A stretch of 64,000 nucleotides of DNA from Sphingomonadaceae bacterium PASS1 (GTDB lineage Bacteria; Pseudomonadota; Alphaproteobacteria; Sphingomonadales; Sphingomonadaceae), in assembly GCA_002255985.1 (NCBI GenBank), contig NKIR01000005.1:119259-183258 (forward strand), in the 5' to 3' direction. The notes beneath the pieces were generated by a model, which worked only from the letters and a program-made list of their open reading frames with translations, searched no databases and was not told the origin of the DNA. The position numbers and the translations under genes are program-made. Shown piece by piece: positions 1-7,577 of this stretch (position 1 is the stretch's first letter; the number at the start of each line of letters is the position of its first letter).

Positions 1-510
1 TCCAGCTTCGCAGACTGCCCGCAGGCGGACATAATCTGCGTGCCGGGCGGTCATGGTGTGCGCGACGCGATTGCTGATGCGCAGATCGTCGATTTCGTCC
101 GCACGCAAGCACGCGGGGCACAATATATCACAAGCGTGTGCACCGGTGCCTTCATATTGGGCTCTGCCAATTTGCTGCACGGCAAAGAAGCCACATGCCA
201 CTGGGCATATACGCATTTGTTGCCGATGTTTGGCGCAACGCATCGCCCCGCGCGCGTGGTCCGCGACGGCAATTTGCTTACCGCAGGCGGCGTCACGTCG
301 GGCATAGACTTCGCGCTGGAACTGATTTCAGACATTGCAGGCGAAGATGTTGCACGCACCATCCAGCTCGCGCTCGAATATGATCCGGCACCGCCGTTTA
401 ACGGGGGAACGCCAGCGAGCGCACCTGATGCGATATTGTCAAACCTGCGCGCGCGCGTCTATGAAAAGGCCGCAACCGAGATGGAATGCGCCATAAAAAA
501 GATAATTTAA
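1..510 (+). CDS. DJ-1/PfpI family protein, C-terminal part (isonitrile hydratase-like)
   Basis: The reading frame is open from the first base, so the gene starts outside the window; 169 residues remain. The fragment carries the nucleophile-elbow cysteine of the DJ-1/PfpI fold in TSVCTGAF (Cys47 of the fragment), followed by LLHGKEATCHW and a GGVTSGIDFAL segment, the arrangement of stand-alone isonitrile-hydratase-like members rather than AraC-type regulators. No helix-turn-helix follows: the protein stops shortly after the LEYDPAPPF segment. Members hydrate isonitriles or act as glyoxalase/amidase-like enzymes; the substrate cannot be told from sequence. The next gene starts 71 bases downstream with its own strong ribosome site, so co-transcription is possible but not shown. 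Confidence 0.85.
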   Translation, partial: SSFADCPQADIICVPGGHGVRDAIADAQIVDFVRTQARGAQYITSVCTGAFILGSANLLHGKEATCHWAYTHLLPMFGATHRPARVVRDGNLLTAGGVTSGIDFALELISDIAGEDVARTIQLALEYDPAPPFNGGTPASAPDAILSNLRARVYEKAATEMECAIKKII

Positions 511-581
511 CCCGTCAGTTAAATTCCCACTGGACGAAGCCTATTCGAGGGCATAGCCTTTCCGTCGAGGGGGAGAAAAAT

Positions 582-2774
582 ATGAAGAATAAGCTTTGGT
601 TCGCAGCCGCATTTGCTGGCGCGACATTATTATTGGGTTCTTGCCAAAAGGTAGCTGGACCGACCGATGTGCCTGCATTCGCTAAGATTAACGGTGATTA
701 TCTGAAAACCGGTGGCGACGGCTCAAACTGGGCGATGACGGGTTTCAACTATAGTGAGCAACGGCACAGCCCGCTTACCCAAATTAATGACAGCAATGTG
801 CAGGATCTGGGCATTGCCTGGTTCGCTGACTTGCCCGATGCGCGCGGGCAGGAAGCAACACCAGTGGTTGTCGACGGCAAAATGTTCATTTCAACCGCTT
901 GGTCCAAAGTATTTTCTTATGACGCCAAAACCGGCAAACTATTGTGGAGCTTCGATCCCGAAGTCGACAAAGCGCGCGGGGTCAAAGCCTGCTGCGACGT
1001 GGTCAACCGCGGCGTTGCGTTCTGGAAAGGCAGCGTTTTTGTCGGAACCATCGACGGGCGCTTGATTTCCTTGGACGCCACCACGGGCAAGCAATTGTGG
1101 AGTGTCCAAACGCTTGACCTCAAATCCAACGGCACCATCACCGGCGTTCCGCGGGTTGTAAAGGACAAGGTCGTTATTGGCTTTGGCGGCGCAGAGTTCG
1201 GCGCCCGCGGTTATGTGACCGCATATGACGCCGCGAGCGGCAAACAGGCATGGCGTTTTTACACCACGCCCAATCCCAAGGGCGAGCCAGACAATGCCGC
1301 GAGCGATAAGATCTTAAAAACAGCGGCAACCAAAACATGGAGTGCCAAACCCAAAAAGGGTGACTGGCGCGAAAGTGGCGGCGGCGGCACCGTGTGGGAC
1401 GCCATTGTCTATGATGCCGAGCTTGATCAGTTGTACCTTGGCGTCGGCAACGGCAATCCGTGGAACCATGGGATTCGTTCCAATGGCGAAGGCGACAATC
1501 TGTTCCTGTCGTCCATCGTCGCGCTTAAACCCGACACGGGCGAATATGTCTGGCATTATCAGGAAACGCCAGCCGAAAGCTGGGATTACACCGCGACCCA
1601 GCCCATCATATTGGCGACGGAAAACCGCGGCGGCAAAGAACGCAAAGTTCTTTACCACGCGCCGAAGAACGGGTTTTTCTTCACCATTGATCGGTTGAAC
1701 GGCAAGTTGTTGTCAGCAAACCCGTTCATCGACGGCATCACTTGGGCAACCGGATATGACATGAAAACAGGGCGGCCTATCGAAAACCCGGCAGCGCGGT
1801 ACGAAAAAACCGGCAAGCTCTATTTGGCGAATCCTTCGGCGTTGGGTGCGCATAACTGGCACCCGATGAGCTTTAACCCCGCAACGGGATTAGTCTACAT
1901 TCCCGCAATGTACATTGGCGGCGCGTATCTGCCGCCGGTTGCGCCAAATGAACAAGAGCGCAAGGCGTTGGGTTTCAACGTAGGCGGCGCGATGGCGACG
2001 GCCGACCTTCCCGATGACATCAATTTCGTGAAGGCTGTGAAAGCGGCGACGACCGGAAAGCTTGTCGCGTTCGACCCCAAGACCGGAAAAGCAAAATGGA
2101 CCGTCGATTACCCCGCCTCATGGAATGGCGGGACGATGACCACCGCCGGAAATCTGGTTTTCCAAGGTACCGCAATGGGCGAGTTCCGCGCTTATGCTGC
2201 GGATACCGGCAAGCAACTGTTGAACCTCAACGTACAGTCAGGTGTATTGTCCGGCGCATCGACCTATACGGTTGACGGCGAGCAATATGTCGCCTTCCTG
2301 ACCAGCAAGGGGGGCGCGTTCCCGCTCGTTTCCGGTTATGCAGGTTCCACCAGCGCTGCGGTTCCCAATATCCCCCGCCTGATCGTTCTGAAGCTGGGCG
2401 GAAAGACAGCATTGCCACCGGCACCGAAAGCGCCAGCCTATGCGTGGGCGCCACCAGCGCAATTCGGCACGCCAGCAGATATCGCTGCGGGAGGATCGAA
2501 TTTCCAACGCTATTGCCTCGTCTGCCACGGCCCCGGGGCGGTCGGGAACGGCGTGCTGCCGGACCTGCGCAAATCTGGTGTGATTGCGGATGCCGCTACT
2601 TGGAAATCGGTTGTGATTGACGGCATTCTAAAGGGCAATGGCATGGTCAGCTTTAGCAGTGTGTTAACGCCGAAAGAAGCCGAGCAAATGCGCGCTTATG
2701 TTGTCAGCCGTGCACATTACGCAAAGGCAAATGATGCCGCATTAAGCGGTGGTGCAAAAAAGGCAGCAAAGTAA
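582..2774 (+). CDS. PQQ-dependent quinohemoprotein alcohol dehydrogenase, lipoprotein
   Basis: Oxidises alcohols in the periplasm and passes electrons from PQQ to a C-terminal heme c. The ATG at 582 is preferred over a start at 486 because it follows a strong purine-rich ribosome site (AGGGGGA) and begins a lipoprotein signal peptide with lipobox LLGSC (Cys21). Repeated beta-propeller blades (for example FSYDAKTGKLLW) fill residues 40-600. The adjacent cysteine pair Cys137-Cys138 (KACCDVV) and the putative catalytic aspartate in ESWDYTA (Asp335) match PQQ alcohol dehydrogenases. A cytochrome c site CLVCH lies at Cys645-His649, with Met688 as likely axial ligand. At 730 residues it has the usual length of type II enzymes. 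The lipid anchor is less common than a soluble form. Substrate unknown. Confidence 0.9.
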   Translation: MKNKLWFAAAFAGATLLLGSCQKVAGPTDVPAFAKINGDYLKTGGDGSNWAMTGFNYSEQRHSPLTQINDSNVQDLGIAWFADLPDARGQEATPVVVDGKMFISTAWSKVFSYDAKTGKLLWSFDPEVDKARGVKACCDVVNRGVAFWKGSVFVGTIDGRLISLDATTGKQLWSVQTLDLKSNGTITGVPRVVKDKVVIGFGGAEFGARGYVTAYDAASGKQAWRFYTTPNPKGEPDNAASDKILKTAATKTWSAKPKKGDWRESGGGGTVWDAIVYDAELDQLYLGVGNGNPWNHGIRSNGEGDNLFLSSIVALKPDTGEYVWHYQETPAESWDYTATQPIILATENRGGKERKVLYHAPKNGFFFTIDRLNGKLLSANPFIDGITWATGYDMKTGRPIENPAARYEKTGKLYLANPSALGAHNWHPMSFNPATGLVYIPAMYIGGAYLPPVAPNEQERKALGFNVGGAMATADLPDDINFVKAVKAATTGKLVAFDPKTGKAKWTVDYPASWNGGTMTTAGNLVFQGTAMGEFRAYAADTGKQLLNLNVQSGVLSGASTYTVDGEQYVAFLTSKGGAFPLVSGYAGSTSAAVPNIPRLIVLKLGGKTALPPAPKAPAYAWAPPAQFGTPADIAAGGSNFQRYCLVCHGPGAVGNGVLPDLRKSGVIADAATWKSVVIDGILKGNGMVSFSSVLTPKEAEQMRAYVVSRAHYAKANDAALSGGAKKAAK

Positions 2775-2794
2775 AAAACTGCTGCCCATGAATC

Positions 2795-2825
2795 TGGCAT
2801 CTGCCTAAAATTTAGGCAGATGCCA
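2795..2825. repeat. Perfect 15-bp inverted repeat around one base
   Basis: TGGCATCTGCCTAAA is followed after one base by its exact reverse complement, 20 bases after the stop of the PQQ dehydrogenase. No U-run follows on either strand, so it is not a textbook intrinsic terminator. It may act as a 3' stabilising or weak terminating structure, or bind a dimeric protein. With only one central base the full stem cannot close as RNA without opening a few pairs. Confidence 0.7.
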
Positions 2826-2870
2826 TGGTCTATATGGCCCAAAATAACGCGTTTTGGTGTTGGTCAATTT

Positions 2871-2886
2871 TGGCACGATACTTGAT
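2871..2886 (+). promoter_or_regulatory. Sigma54-like promoter for glnB-glnA
   Basis: TGGCACGATACTTGAT matches the -24 part of the sigma54 consensus (TGGCACG) at all seven bases. The -12 part reads TTGA instead of TTGC at the correct spacing. It lies 63-78 bases upstream of glnB. Nitrogen control of glnBA through NtrC and sigma54 is known in several alphaproteobacteria. The off-consensus -12 base leaves real doubt. Confidence 0.5.
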
Positions 2887-2897
2887 ATGCCGTTTAA

Positions 2898-3287
<390 letters not shown>

Positions 3288-3333
3288 AAAATCCAAAATA
3301 TCCAAAAAAGACAAGCCAAAGAAGGAAAGTAGA

Positions 3334-4746
3334 ATGGGTACCTCAGCTAAGGACATTATCAAGCGTATCAAGGATGAAGAGATCGAGTGGGTCGATGTTC
3401 GTTTCACTGATCCCAAGGGCAAATGGCAGCATCTGACCATGTGCGCTGGCGTGATCGGCGAAGACGAATTGGTAGACGGATTGATGTTCGACGGTTCGTC
3501 CATCGAAGGCTGGAAAGCCATCAACGAATCCGACATGATCCTGAAGCCTGATCTTGATGCCGTTTACGTAGATCCATTCTCCGCCACGCCCATGATGATC
3601 ATCTTCTGCGATATCGTCGAGCCATCAACGGGCGAGCTTTACAGCCGCGACCCGCGCTCGACCGCAAAGCGCGCTGAAGCATATTTGAAAACCACAGGCA
3701 TCGGCGACACCGTATATGTCGGCCCAGAAGCCGAGTTCTTCATGTTCGACGATGTGCGTTTCGAAAACAGCTACAACACGTCATATTACAAGATCGACGA
3801 TATCGAGCTGCCAACGAACACCGGCACGAAGTATGAAAGCGGCAATATGGGCCATCGCCCCCGTGCAAAGGGTGGTTATTTCCCCGTCGCACCCGTGGAT
3901 AGCGCAATGGACATCCGTGGAGAAATGGTTGCGACCATGCTCGAAATGGGCCTGCCTTGCGACAAGCATCACCATGAAGTTGCTGCAGCCCAGCATGAGC
4001 TTGGCCTGACTTTCGGTACGCTGACACAAACCGCGGACCGTATGCAGATCTACAAATATGTGGTGCATCAGGTCGCGCATGCATATGGCAAGACCGCAAC
4101 GTTCATGCCGAAGCCAATCAAGGAAGACAATGGTTCGGGTATGCACACCCACCTGTCGATCTGGGAAGGCAAGACCCCGCTTTTCGCAGGCGACGGCTAT
4201 GCCGGTCTTTCGGACATGTGCCTGTATTTCATCGGCGGCATCATCAAGCATGCAAAGGCCGTGAACGCATTCACAAACCCGACCACAAACAGCTACAAGC
4301 GTTTGGTGCCCGGTTACGAAGCGCCAGTGTTGCTCGCATATTCGGCGCGCAACCGGTCGGCTTCATGCCGTATTCCTTATGGTGCGGGTGCCAAGGCCAA
4401 GCGCGTTGAAGTCCGCTTCCCTGACGCAATGGCGAACCCATATCTGTGCTATGCGGCTTTGTTCATGGCTGGCCTCGACGGCATTCAGAACAAGATCCAC
4501 CCTGGCGACGCCATGGACAAGAATCTCTATGACTTGCCACCAGCGGAGCTTGCTGAAGTGCCAACCGTAGCCGGATCGCTGCGTGAAGCTCTGGATTGCC
4601 TGGCCGCTGATCATGACTTCCTGTTGAAGGGTGACGTGTTCTCGAAGGACCAGATTGAAAGCTATATCGAATTGAAGATGGAAGACGTCGCCCGTTGGGA
4701 AATGACGCCAAGCCCCGTCGAATTCGACATGTACTACAGCTACTGA
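3334..4746 (+). CDS. glnA: Type I glutamine synthetase
   Basis: Makes glutamine from glutamate, ammonia and ATP as a cytoplasmic dodecamer. The ATG at 3334 after GAAGGAAAG gives 470 residues, the normal GSI length; a longer frame from 3178 overlaps glnB and was not used. Visible signatures include FDGSSIEGW near the N-terminus, the ATP/metal region [12 protein letters not shown], the glutamate-binding stretch around [17 protein letters not shown], and the adenylylation site NLYDLPP with Tyr399. The adenylylation site means activity is probably also controlled after translation, in line with the adjacent P-II gene. A strong intrinsic terminator follows. Confidence 0.97.
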   Translation: MGTSAKDIIKRIKDEEIEWVDVRFTDPKGKWQHLTMCAGVIGEDELVDGLMFDGSSIEGWKAINESDMILKPDLDAVYVDPFSATPMMIIFCDIVEPSTGELYSRDPRSTAKRAEAYLKTTGIGDTVYVGPEAEFFMFDDVRFENSYNTSYYKIDDIELPTNTGTKYESGNMGHRPRAKGGYFPVAPVDSAMDIRGEMVATMLEMGLPCDKHHHEVAAAQHELGLTFGTLTQTADRMQIYKYVVHQVAHAYGKTATFMPKPIKEDNGSGMHTHLSIWEGKTPLFAGDGYAGLSDMCLYFIGGIIKHAKAVNAFTNPTTNSYKRLVPGYEAPVLLAYSARNRSASCRIPYGAGAKAKRVEVRFPDAMANPYLCYAALFMAGLDGIQNKIHPGDAMDKNLYDLPPAELAEVPTVAGSLREALDCLAADHDFLLKGDVFSKDQIESYIELKMEDVARWEMTPSPVEFDMYYSY

Positions 4747-4770
4747 TCCTACGCATCGGATCATTGGCTT

Positions 4771-4810
4771 AAGGCCCGGCGGTTGGGGTACTGCCGGGCC
4801 TTTTTATTTT
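4771..4810 (+). terminator. Intrinsic terminator after glnA
   Basis: AAGGCCCGGC pairs perfectly with GCCGGGCCTT across a 12-base loop, followed by a T-rich tract (4801-4810). It starts 24 bases after the glnA stop and ends just before the convergent gene at 4815, so it may also affect that gene's 3' end. Confidence 0.9.
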
Positions 4811-4814
4811 GTGT

Positions 4815-5873
4815 TTAGTAGTTGCGTCCTTGACGCCATGTCTTGTCGAGACGGCTCGTGAGCCGGTCCAATCGACGTTCAATATTCTGCTGTTCACGCG
4901 GTGTGAAACGACCATCACGGTTGAACATGCGGTTCTGGCCCTCAATCGCCGTCAACTCGCGTCGCGCATATTGTGCATCGACCCGGCTGATGCGTTGTGA
5001 TTGCAGAGCTGTGCGCACATATTCACGCATCCAGCTAATCCGGGTGGAAATATCATTCGGCATTTGGCTCAGGTCATACTGACCTATTCCGGGGCGATAT
5101 TGGTTATCCGGACGATTATCATTGGCTTGATAGCCATCATTGCGCGTCGAGACCCAACGGCCACGGGTGTCATAATAGCCATAAGCGCGGCCTACCTGCC
5201 AACGACCGTTTGAGTCATAATAGCCCGGCTGTTCAACCGCGTTCCAGTTGCCGTTGCTTTCGCTGGCATACCCGGTGTCGCCAGCGATCCAACGACCGCG
5301 TGCGTCGTATCGTCCGCGCGTAGGACCAGCAATCCAGCGACCATTATCGTCATAATAACCGGTGGCTGTACCAGCAACCCAGCGATTGTTCCGGTCATAA
5401 TAACCAGCAGAGGATGCTGGAACCCAATAGCCGTCACGGTCAAGATAACCAGAACTGCCGCTGTCGCTATTTGCGCTGACCCAACGACCATTGTCGTAAT
5501 AGCCATTTGGCTGCCCTAGGACCCAGCGCCCATCGCGGTCATAATAGCCACGCGCATCGGTTGCACTTACGCCGGTTGCGTGCCAGCGACCTTGCTGATC
5601 GTAATAGCCATATGCGCTTCGGCAATCGCCACGATCTGACTTAGAGACCTGATTACCGATTACGGCGCCGATGATGCCGCCAATAATGGTGCCTTCGGTC
5701 TTGTCACCGCGTCCAGCGATGACACTACCCAGCACGCCACCGGCGCCTGCGCCGACAGCCGTACCGATGATCCGGCCATTTCCGTCGCGGCGGCAGCCAT
5801 CATTTTGCGCCATTGCCATCGACGGTGTCAAAACGGAAAGCGCGATGCCAGCGAGAAGTAAACGACTTTTCAT
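4815..5873 (-). CDS. Secreted glycine-zipper protein with GYYDxxGRW repeats
   Basis: A 352-residue exported protein of unknown function. A signal peptide (about residues 1-22, ending PSMAMA) is followed by a glycine-rich double segment at about 35-75 (GTAVGAGAGGVLGSVIAG and GTIIGGIIGAVIG), the glycine-zipper 2TM pattern found in outer-membrane or envelope proteins. Residues 89-243 hold about ten copies of a 15- to 20-residue unit with core GYYDxxGRWxxG, two of them degenerate. The charged, helical C-terminus (about 265-352) contains RNFTPREQQNIERRL-like sequence and may be a coiled coil. The repeat suggests a small aromatic beta-rich module. It stands alone between convergent glnA and the upstream LOV regulator gene, which is on the same strand. 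Confidence 0.75.
   Translation of the reverse strand: MKSRLLLAGIALSVLTPSMAMAQNDGCRRDGNGRIIGTAVGAGAGGVLGSVIAGRGDKTEGTIIGGIIGAVIGNQVSKSDRGDCRSAYGYYDQQGRWHATGVSATDARGYYDRDGRWVLGQPNGYYDNGRWVSANSDSGSSGYLDRDGYWVPASSAGYYDRNNRWVAGTATGYYDDNGRWIAGPTRGRYDARGRWIAGDTGYASESNGNWNAVEQPGYYDSNGRWQVGRAYGYYDTRGRWVSTRNDGYQANDNRPDNQYRPGIGQYDLSQMPNDISTRISWMREYVRTALQSQRISRVDAQYARRELTAIEGQNRMFNRDGRFTPREQQNIERRLDRLTSRLDKTWRQGRNY
5145..5609 (-). repeat. Coding tandem repeats, GYYDxxGRW unit
   Basis: About ten imperfect repeats of 45-60 bases inside the glycine-zipper gene, each encoding a variant of GYYD-x-x-GRW-x-x-G. The copies differ at silent and coding positions, so they are old or under selection rather than a fresh expansion. 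Confidence 0.8.
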
Positions 5874-5979
5874 AAGTTTCTCTTTTCACGTAAATTGTTC
5901 GTGAATTGATAACTGATTCAAAGAACAAAGGTTCCTTAGGATGGCCGATCATCCGCCGAGAGCGCGGTATCGACCAAAG

Positions 5980-6594
5980 TTATAAACCGGCCTCTACCGC
6001 GATGCGGATAGCTTCAGCAGTGGTCGCGACGCCCAACCGGTCCATCAACAACGCGCGGTGCATTTTGACCGTTTGCTCGCTGAGCCCAAGCCGTAACGCA
6101 ATATGCCTGTTGAGATGCCCAAGCGCCATTTCGGCAAGCACCTCGCGTTGCCGCCGTGACAACGCCTTCACCGCGATTGCCGCAGCAATACGTCGATTCT
6201 CATGGGCCATTGGCGCGCCGGGCTCAAGTTCGACCTGCGAACCAAGAAAGAACTCAAGCTCACCGTCTTCATCAAACAACGGCGCGACCAGCACTGCATT
6301 GCGAAAGGGGGTGCCATCGCATTTGTAATTGAGGATTTCGAAAAGGACGGGCGCATGACGTTTAACCGCGCTGCTTATTGTTTCACTCAACCATGGCTCG
6401 GCGGTTGGGCCAGCCAAAAATTTGCAGTTCCGCCCAATGATTCGGTGTTCGGCGTAACCCGTCAGATCAATAAACGCGGCATTGCACGCGATGATGGGGT
6501 TATCCGGCTGACGCGGATCACTTATGACAGACGCGACAGTACTGTTCGACATCAGGACATCGAGCCACGGTTTTATTTGTTTAAGAACAGCCAA
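5980..6594 (-). CDS. LOV domain-LuxR type DNA-binding photoreceptor (EL222-like)
   Basis: Predicted blue-light-activated transcription factor of 204 residues: a LOV domain (about 18-125) and a C-terminal LuxR-type helix-turn-helix (about 143-204, LSRRQREVLAEMALGH... TVKMHRALLMDRLG). The flavin-binding signature GRNCKFLAGP carries the adduct-forming Cys57; the flavin-contacting Asn89, Asn99 and Gln120 (NYKCDGTPFRN, FFLGSQ) are all present, so photochemistry should work. Domain order and size match EL222 of Erythrobacter. The start is TTG at 6594, supported by GAGGGGGGG seven bases upstream; ATG at codon 15 would cut into the helix before the LOV core. It is divergent from the rhodopsin gene across 184 bases, so that promoter is its most likely target (inference). 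Confidence 0.88.
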   Translation of the reverse strand: MAVLKQIKPWLDVLMSNSTVASVISDPRQPDNPIIACNAAFIDLTGYAEHRIIGRNCKFLAGPTAEPWLSETISSAVKRHAPVLFEILNYKCDGTPFRNAVLVAPLFDEDGELEFFLGSQVELEPGAPMAHENRRIAAAIAVKALSRRQREVLAEMALGHLNRHIALRLGLSEQTVKMHRALLMDRLGVATTAEAIRIAVEAGL

Positions 6595-6700
6595 ATACTA
6601 GCCCCCCCTCAGTACCACATCTGCGCAATACCGCCTGCGAGTTTACAATTGATACGTCCCGATCCTTGGTGGCAATATAGGAAAAACATGGTATAAAGGA

Positions 6701-6733
6701 TAGGTTGACACATCTCATTCACAGGTTAACCTA
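6701..6733. promoter_or_regulatory. Rhodopsin promoter region with AGGTTAACCT palindrome
   Basis: In the LOV-rhodopsin intergenic region, a TTGACA box (6705-6710) is followed by the perfect palindrome AGGTTAACCT (6723-6732). The half element TAGGTT occurs again at 6701-6706. No good -10 box is seen at ideal spacing. The palindrome lies where an activator or repressor would contact the promoter and is a candidate site for the LOV-HTH protein; this is inference from position. Confidence 0.4.
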
Positions 6734-6778
6734 GTCGTTCCTGACACCCGTAATGGTGTCGTAAAGGGGGAGAGAAAC

Positions 6779-7525
6779 GTGGAAAATTTAACTTTTGGCC
6801 AATATTCATTGGTCTATAATGCATTCTCATTTACATTTGCCACCATGGCAGCAGCAACGCTGTTTTTGTGGCTCGGCCGCTCGCAAGTGGGCCCAGCCTA
6901 CAAGACGGCACTCACCATTTCCGGCTTGGTTACCGCCATTGCCGCATATCACTATTTCCGTATTTTCGAAAGCTGGGAAGGTGCATATTCCGTTGAAGGC
7001 GGAATAGTGGCCGCAAGCGGTTATGCGTTTAACGATGCCTATCGCTATGTCGACTGGTTGCTCACCGTGCCATTGCTTCTCATCGAACTCATCCTCGTGA
7101 TGCGTTTGAGCGAAGAAGAAACCGTCTCCAAGGCGTTCAAGCTCGGTAGCGCTGCTGCATTGATGATCATCTTGGGCTACCCAGGTGAAATCGCAACGGA
7201 CATTCCGACCCGCGTATTGTGGGGCACATTGTCGGCAATCCCATTTGTCTACATCATGTGGCAGCTGTTCGCCGGTCTCGGTGCATCGATCAACAGCCAG
7301 CCTGAAAATGTCCGCGAACTGGTTAAGAAAGCACGCTTGCTGACCTTCGCATCATGGGGTTTCTACCCGATCGTATACATGATCCCGTACACCAGCCTGT
7401 CCGGTTCGCAGGTCACTGTCGGCGTACAAGTTGGCTACACAATCGCCGATTTGATCGCAAAGGCAGGCGTTGGCGTATTGATCTATATGATCGCCGTACG
7501 TAAGTCGAAAGCCGAATACGGCTAA
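6779..7525 (+). CDS. Xanthorhodopsin-type light-driven proton pump
   Basis: Seven-helix retinal protein of 248 residues that pumps protons out of the cell in light. Helix C has the proton-pump triad D-T-E (Asp92, Thr96, Glu103) in RYVDWLLTVPLLLIE; Leu100 at the tuning position suggests green absorption. His58 (AAYHYF) matches the histidine that pairs with the counter-ion, and Lys228 (DLIAKAG) is the Schiff-base lysine. The LGYPGE segment after helix D and WG (Trp148-Gly149) in helix E match xanthorhodopsin; Gly149 aligns by eye with the glycine that opens the keto-carotenoid antenna site. Start is GTG at 6779 after AAGGGGGAGAG. A small hairpin (6743-6760) lies in the leader. blh follows, supplying retinal. 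Confidence 0.95.
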   Translation: MENLTFGQYSLVYNAFSFTFATMAAATLFLWLGRSQVGPAYKTALTISGLVTAIAAYHYFRIFESWEGAYSVEGGIVAASGYAFNDAYRYVDWLLTVPLLLIELILVMRLSEEETVSKAFKLGSAAALMIILGYPGEIATDIPTRVLWGTLSAIPFVYIMWQLFAGLGASINSQPENVRELVKKARLLTFASWGFYPIVYMIPYTSLSGSQVTVGVQVGYTIADLIAKAGVGVLIYMIAVRKSKAEYG

Positions 7526-7547
7526 AGCCTTCGGATAAACACTGGAC

Positions 7548-7569
7548 GTACGCCGCTCTGGCGGCGTAC
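7548..7569 (+). terminator. Hairpin between rhodopsin and blh
   Basis: GTACGCCGC pairs perfectly with GCGGCGTAC around a TCTG loop, 23 bases after the rhodopsin stop. No U-run follows, so it is more likely a partial terminator or mRNA end-protecting stem that sets the ratio of rhodopsin to blh than a full stop. Confidence 0.5.
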
Positions 7570-7577
7570 ATTCCTGT

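Noticed and set aside
5145..5609. Regular repeats that at first look like a CRISPR array
   Set aside because: The repeats are coding, vary between copies, lack fixed spacers and encode the GYYDxxGRW protein unit.
6779..7525. Sodium- or chloride-pumping rhodopsin
   Set aside because: Helix C reads D-T-E, not NDQ or NTQ, which indicates an outward proton pump.
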